Shown here in pieces: positions 49,312-53,830 of a stretch of 53,830 nucleotides of DNA; the stretch's first letter is position 1, and each line of letters opens with the position of its first letter. Position numbers and translations under genes: made by a program. The DNA is from Tubiluchus corallicola (taxonomy: Eukaryota > Priapulida > Priapulimorpha > Priapulimorphida > Tubiluchidae). Location: NCBI GenBank assembly GCA_030141605.1, contig JAQGDQ010000886.1, forward strand, positions 30,001 to 83,830. The letters are read 5' to 3'. The notes beneath the pieces are model-generated. The model saw only the letters and a list, made by a program, of their open reading frames with translations. It ran no database searches and was not told the origin of the DNA.

Positions 49312-50768
49312 ATGGCATTGGATGTTATGCACTTAGGGATACTGGAGCTGATTCATCCATGGTTCGCTCTACTCTTTTACCCAAAGACCAATACACTGAA
49401 GACACTGTTGTTCTCATATGCTGTTGGGGTGAAACGAAAAAATTTTCGTTGGCTAAAATACCAATTTTCTCACCATTAGGAAATGGATGGCTTACTGTTA
49501 TAGTAATTCCTAATTTGCCTAAGAATATAGTCATTGGAAATGACTTTAAAGAGGCATTGGAACCATTCTCCAAAGCAGAGGAAATCCAATTTGCAATGGG
49601 TAACTCTAAGGTGAGTCTTGGTCGTGCCTTATCTTTGGAACAGTTGAATGACATCCCTCTTGATAACACATATGAGCTCGCTCATAAAGTGAACAAACAT
49701 TCCAAGACGCAGTTTCCTGATGTAAATGCTGATCATGCTTGTCAATCATTGGTTGTCACAAGAGCTCAAGCAGCAAAGCGTGATTCTCAACGAGAGTTTT
49801 CTGCTACGAGTGGGGATGATGGAATTAAGGCAGATCTGAATCAGCATAATGACAAGTTGTTTCACTTGTCTAGAGCTCAGCTAATTCATGAACAGGAGGA
49901 TGATGTAACCCTAAGGAATCTTCAAGACAATGCTGTTAGCAAACAAACAGCACTGAAAAAGGGTGATGCATACTACCTGGAAGCTGGTGTTCTTCACAGA
50001 GCTCTAAGAGACAAGAAAGGCAAGACAAAGACATTGTTGGTAGTTCCGAAGTCTCGAAGACTTGAGGTGTTGCAGCTAGCACATGATACAGAGATGGCAA
50101 GTCACTTGGGTATTAAAAAGACTCGACAACGAATCTTATCTGATTATACCTGGCCTGGAATTCATAATTCGATAAAGCGATATGTACAATCCTGTCCAGT
50201 TTGTCAGAAAACATCTCGAAATATGACAAGAGACAGGATGAAACTCAAACCTTTACCTGTCATAGAGAAAGCTTTTGAGAGTATTCAAATTGATATTTGT
50301 GGCCCATTTAATAGGACCAAAAGGAATAATCGCTACGTGTTAGTTATAATCGACCAAGCAACACGCTATCCAGATGCGTATGCTATGCCAAATGCAGAAG
50401 CTTCCACTGTAGCAAGATGTCTGCTACAATTTATGTGTAGATATGGAATCCCTTCGATTATCCAATCTGATCAAGGCACTCAGTTCAAATCGTCACTGAT
50501 TCGCGACCTGGAAACAGCACTGCACATTCAAGGAGTTTTTTCTACCCCATATAGACCCCAAAGTCAAGGTCTTTGTGAACGTTTTAATGGCAGCCTAAAA
50601 GCTTCTATTAAAAAGCTTTGCTTAGCCAAGAAAACATCTCAATGGGATGACCTTCTGTGCTTTGTTCTTTTTGCATACCGTGAGGTACCGCAAGAGTCAC
50701 TCAAATACAGTCCATATGAACTGGTGCATGCATGGCCATCAAATAAATGGACCAATGGCAGTCCTTAG
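49206..50768 (+). CDS. pol: Retrotransposon Pol part 1: protease and integrase
   Basis: An open frame of 520 codons in the -1 frame relative to gag, with no need for its own ATG. Aspartic protease motif DTGAD at residues 45-49. Integrase zinc-binding H293, H300, C330, C333 (HX6HX29CX2C). Catalytic triad D363, D422, E458 in IQIDICGPF, QSDQGTQF and LCERFNGS, spacing DX58DX35E. The integrase frame breaks near 50720-50740 beside a short CATG direct repeat and runs into a stop at 50766-50768; coding similarity continues in another frame. Confidence 0.88.
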   Translation: MSGVVQRRTRSYSDSSNQNNVSYLRDGNHYIWITMNGIGCYALRDTGADSSMVRSTLLPKDQYTEDTVVLICCWGETKKFSLAKIPIFSPLGNGWLTVIVIPNLPKNIVIGNDFKEALEPFSKAEEIQFAMGNSKVSLGRALSLEQLNDIPLDNTYELAHKVNKHSKTQFPDVNADHACQSLVVTRAQAAKRDSQREFSATSGDDGIKADLNQHNDKLFHLSRAQLIHEQEDDVTLRNLQDNAVSKQTALKKGDAYYLEAGVLHRALRDKKGKTKTLLVVPKSRRLEVLQLAHDTEMASHLGIKKTRQRILSDYTWPGIHNSIKRYVQSCPVCQKTSRNMTRDRMKLKPLPVIEKAFESIQIDICGPFNRTKRNNRYVLVIIDQATRYPDAYAMPNAEASTVARCLLQFMCRYGIPSIIQSDQGTQFKSSLIRDLETALHIQGVFSTPYRPQSQGLCERFNGSLKASIKKLCLAKKTSQWDDLLCFVLFAYREVPQESLKYSPYELVHAWPSNKWTNGSP

Positions 50769-52287
50769 AAAACGCTGGGGTTCAGAAAAGTCTACAAACC
50801 CAGTTGAACTCGATGATTATGTTGCCGAAATGATTGATCACCTCGAAGACATAACTGAAGAAGCTCATGACCAGTTGTTACAGGCTAAAGTTGCACAAAA
50901 AGACTGGTATGACCAAAAGAGTCGTCATAGGTCTTTAGAACCAGGCATGCAAGTTCTAGTTCTGCTTCCCTCTTCTCAGAAGAAGTTGGCCAAAATATGG
51001 CAAGGTCCATACGAGGTGTTGAGCAAAATATCTGAATATGTATATGAGATAGCTATTCAGAAAAAAGGAAAGAAATCCCAATGCTTCCACATCAATCATC
51101 TAAAGGAATATATTTCCCGTGATGCAAAGACAATTCTCTATGCACAAAGTATCCTGCCAAGAGAAGAACAGTTTAAAAACTTTTCTGATAAGCAGCCTGA
51201 ACTAGGTGAGGACAATAATGCAGATATTTGGTTGTCTTTGAAACAAGAAACTGATATGCCTGATCATTGTTTTCCTCCATCATTAGTTACACCGACACAA
51301 AGTGTCAAAGATGTGGTAATACCCACTCACCTGTCTAAACAACAACAACAGGAATTAACTGAGCTTTTAGATAAATTCTCCATTGTATTCTCCGACATAC
51401 CTGGGAAAACTAATCTAATTGAGCACAAAATCAATCTTACTTCTGACAAACCAATTTCTCAAAAGCCTTACCGCATTCCACAAGCGCAAAGAGAAGCAGT
51501 GCGTTTGGAAGTGCAAAATATGAAAGACCTTGGAGTGATTGAGGAGTCAGATAGTCTATATTCCAGTCCGGCAGTCCTGGAACCAGTAATCACTTGTGCA
51601 TCTGGTTATATTGATGATGTAGCTATTAGAAGTCAGACATGGAAAGACCATCTTTACCACATTGAACTTGTATTAACATGCATCATGCATGCAGGCCTAA
51701 CTATAAAGCCACTTAAATGTGCTTTTGCACAACGAGAAATCGAATTTCTTGGCTACATTGTGGGCTGTAATGTTCTCAGACCACAACCTGCAAAAATACA
51801 AGCACTCAAAGACATGGCAAGACCACAAACTAAAAAACAAGTTCGCAGTTTTTTAGGCTTCGTAGGATTTTATCGCAGATTCATTAAAAACTTTTCAAAC
51901 ATTGCTATTCCACTTATTGCACTTACTGAAAAGTGTAAACCAAATGCTATTGTCTGGAACGACGACTGTGAGCAGTCATTTGTTACTCTTTGCCATGCCA
52001 TTAATACGGAATCGATACTTCATTCTCCTGATTTTGAGAAAACTTTCTATGTAACTACAGATGCAAGTGATACAGGCATCGGTGCTACTCTCTCACAATT
52101 TGACACACAAGGTAATGAGCTACCAATAACTTACATTAGTAGGAAGCTCTCTGGAGCTGAAAAGAATTATTCAACAATTGAACAAGCGCTGTTGGCAATT
52201 GTCTATTCAGTTGAAAAACTTTCTTTTTACCTAGTTGGTCGAAGATCATGTTGGATGCAAAATCACTTGTCCCCTTACAAAACATGA
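50735..52287 (+). pseudogene. pol: Retrotransposon Pol part 2: integrase C-terminus, truncated RT, RNase H
   Basis: Continues the integrase with PGMQVLVLLPSSQKKLAKIW and FHINHLKEYI. The RT follows: KPYRIPQAQREAVRLEVQ, LGVIEESDSLYSSPAV, then directly GYIDDVAIRS near 51607. The segment that normally lies between, with the fingers and first catalytic Asp, is missing by an in-frame deletion around 51575-51600. Then LGYIVG, the SFLGFVGFYRRFI connection, and RNase H with TTDASDTGIGATLSQ and NYSTIEQALLAIV. It ends at a premature stop after a frameshift near 52240. This copy cannot make a working RT. Confidence 0.85.
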
Positions 52288-52409
52288 AAGTTAAAAACAA
52301 GAGAATTGCTAGATGGATTTTGCTCCTTCAGGAGTACACTTTCACACTTGAGCACATTCCTGGAGTAAAAAAATGAATGTGCTGATGCTCTTAGTAGGAT
52401 GTGAATAAT
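52240..52409 (+). pseudogene. pol: Retrotransposon Pol tail in shifted frames
   Basis: After the frameshift near 52240, the end of the RNase H region remains readable in other frames, with RWILLLQEYTFTLEHIPGV and later ADALSRM. A further frame change lies at the A run near 52368-52374. Confidence 0.7.
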
Positions 52410-52613
52410 TTTATCACTTTTTTAGATAGAATAGCATATGTTTCTTTTGAGAACCTTGGAAACTTTTAAGCAAAGTGATCTGTAATATGGACCGAACTTT
52501 TTTTTGATATATTTTTTTTGCCAGAGAAAGGTTATCACAATTTCTTTTTCACTTCAATGTTGCATATAGATTTAAAGTGGTGACGTCCTTTTTTAGTCCA
52601 TCACACACTTTTT
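52410..52613 (+). other. Retrotransposon 3' untranslated region
   Basis: AT-rich sequence between the end of pol and the polypurine tract. No envelope-like or extra reading frame was seen, so the element lacks env. Confidence 0.7.
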
Positions 52614-52625
52614 GGAGAGGGGGAC
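52614..52625 (+). other. Polypurine tract
   Basis: GGAGAGGGGGAC directly before CT and the 3' LTR start; the expected plus-strand primer. Confidence 0.8.
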
Positions 52626-52627
52626 TC

Positions 52628-53829
52628 TGTCATGTTTCGCCCTACATTTAATAGTTCTCACATTATGCTTATGCAACATTAAGCCCTATTCATACCGTAT
52701 ATTTAATTAGTTGATATGTATGATATCTAGCTACTGGCAGTGATAGTTAATTGTATTATTAATTATTGATATTTTGTTAGGATGTAGGCACCTACTAACA
52801 AACCCCCTTTTGAATTCCGTCTGACCCACTCTTGTCTGCCCTATCGCGGCTGTAATGCAGTGGCTAAGTCAAGGTTAACGATAGTGTACAGGTGAATAAA
52901 ATTATAGCTGTTTAAGCGAGTGGCTTCTCGACGAACTTCGTTTAACACTGTTTAGATATAGACGGCAACTTGACACAGAACGAGACAGGTCGTTTACTCG
53001 TCTCTGTGAAGTTATATTTTGTTGAAGAGAAATGCCGTACTAGAACGTTTCACACAAGATATGGTGTGTAATGTACATGGTGATACTGTGAGAGCCTAGT
53101 TGGTGTAACACGTGTTCGTCAACCAGAGTTGTCCCAGAGATGCTGGCCTGCAGTCTGCAGTAGTGGAGTTAACCACTGACTGACAAATGGATCGACCTAC
53201 TACAGAACCACATCCAGGGTGGTAACAGGTACTTTTCGCTTTTGTTACGATCGTAACTAACGTCGCACTGATAACGTAAACATCACGTATACTAGCCTAA
53301 TGTTCTTCGATGCTACTTGCTGGGTAAAGACTAATTGGTAGTTTCTCTGACGAAGTTTGGAATCGCAACTGTATTCAGACGCAGAGGTTATACGACGTAT
53401 TGCTACCGTTCTACAAACTGTTCGCTTTAAAGGAAAGGTGTTTCAAAAAACCTAGGTACAAAGTGGGCAGACATGAACTTTATGCAAACGTATATACCCT
53501 ACTAACCCCAAGCTTTGTCAATATTGCTATATCTTTGTTATTACTGAACTTTTGCTTAAATCGAATCACTTTGGAATTTGTTAATGATTAAATTGTTTGA
53601 TTAATTATTTTAATGTCTGCCATTTGATCTTTTTCTTTCTTCAATCCATTAGTGTATAGAATGCAAATAGGCCATAGTCCCCCGTATTTTTAACATTAGC
53701 CTTAGGCCGATCTGCATCCATACATTTAGTGACTATCATACTAGCTCCCTTCTGTTATGAGATGTAAAACTAACGCAGCATGCCCCTCTTTGATTCCCCT
53801 AGAGGAAATACAGGATCAGGGTCATCACA
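52628..53829 (+). repeat. 3' LTR
   Basis: 1202 bp, starts TGTCATGTTTCGCCC and ends GGTCATCACA. The last half is nearly identical to the 5' LTR. A 63-codon frame inside both LTRs is part of the repeat and not a separate gene. Confidence 0.93.
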
Positions 53830-53830
53830 G

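Larger units (their letters stand above)
45975..53829 (+). mobile_element. Ty3/gypsy-class LTR retrotransposon, Gmr1-type domain order, inactive
   Basis: Complete structure: 5' LTR, PBS, leader, gag, protease, integrase, reverse transcriptase, RNase H, PPT and 3' LTR, about 7.85 kb. Integrase precedes reverse transcriptase, as in Ty1/copia, but the sequences are gypsy-like; this is the Gmr1-type arrangement known from deuterostomes. It is disabled by a deletion of the reverse transcriptase core and several frameshifts. The flank before the 5' LTR is GTAAT, and the single base after the 3' LTR is G, consistent with a 5-bp duplication. It sits in unit 4 of the peptide-gene array in the same orientation. 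Confidence 0.93.

Overview
This is animal nuclear DNA: AT-rich, gene-sparse, with GT-AG introns of roughly 0.3-3.5 kb, secreted modular proteins and transposon remnants. The multidomain protein resembles SVEP1/polydom, and the LTR retrotransposon has the Gmr1-type domain order, which was described from deuterostomes. An invertebrate deuterostome, possibly a tunicate, is my best guess; the sequence does not settle the species.

Layout. (1) 1-1956: nothing identifiable. (2) 1957-4507, minus strand: a complete four-exon nucleoside diphosphate kinase gene whose first intron holds a 480-bp hAT-type MITE with an 8-bp target duplication. (3) 4508-10075: no gene seen. (4) 10076-36408, plus strand: a 20-exon gene for a secreted protein of about 933 residues. 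The order is signal peptide, two CCP/sushi domains with linkers, two EGF domains, a cysteine-rich Eph-like module, three cbEGF domains, two 6-Cys CCPs, two HYR domains, a split 6-Cys CCP and a C-terminal Eph-receptor-like cysteine-rich module. The exons join in frame with no internal stop, and nearly all module borders are phase 1. Introns carry microsatellites, pyrimidine tracts and a large foldback repeat. (5) 36547-39855: no gene recognised; a 63-bp tandem duplication and simple repeats.

(6) 39857-45974: the most unusual locus. One 42-nt signal-peptide exon is followed by a tandem array of about 1.5-1.9 kb units. Each unit carries a near-identical last exon of 36 codons with its own acceptor and stop; the first three complete units also show the poly(A) signal. 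The predicted products are 50-residue secreted precursors with a short acidic, aromatic-rich mature peptide. Units 2-4 also hold an older, decayed copy of the same last exon, and the fourth copy is frameshifted. I know of no family for it.

(7) 45975-53829: a full-length but inactive Ty3/gypsy-class retrotransposon inserted in the fourth unit. It has two LTRs of about 1.2 kb, a PBS, a SAP-domain Gag with a CCHC knuckle, protease, integrase placed before reverse transcriptase (Gmr1 order), a reverse transcriptase missing its central palm, RNase H and a polypurine tract. The window ends one base after the 3' LTR, and that base fits a 5-bp target duplication.

All exon structures were read by eye from splice sites, frame and domain motifs; none is supported by transcripts here.
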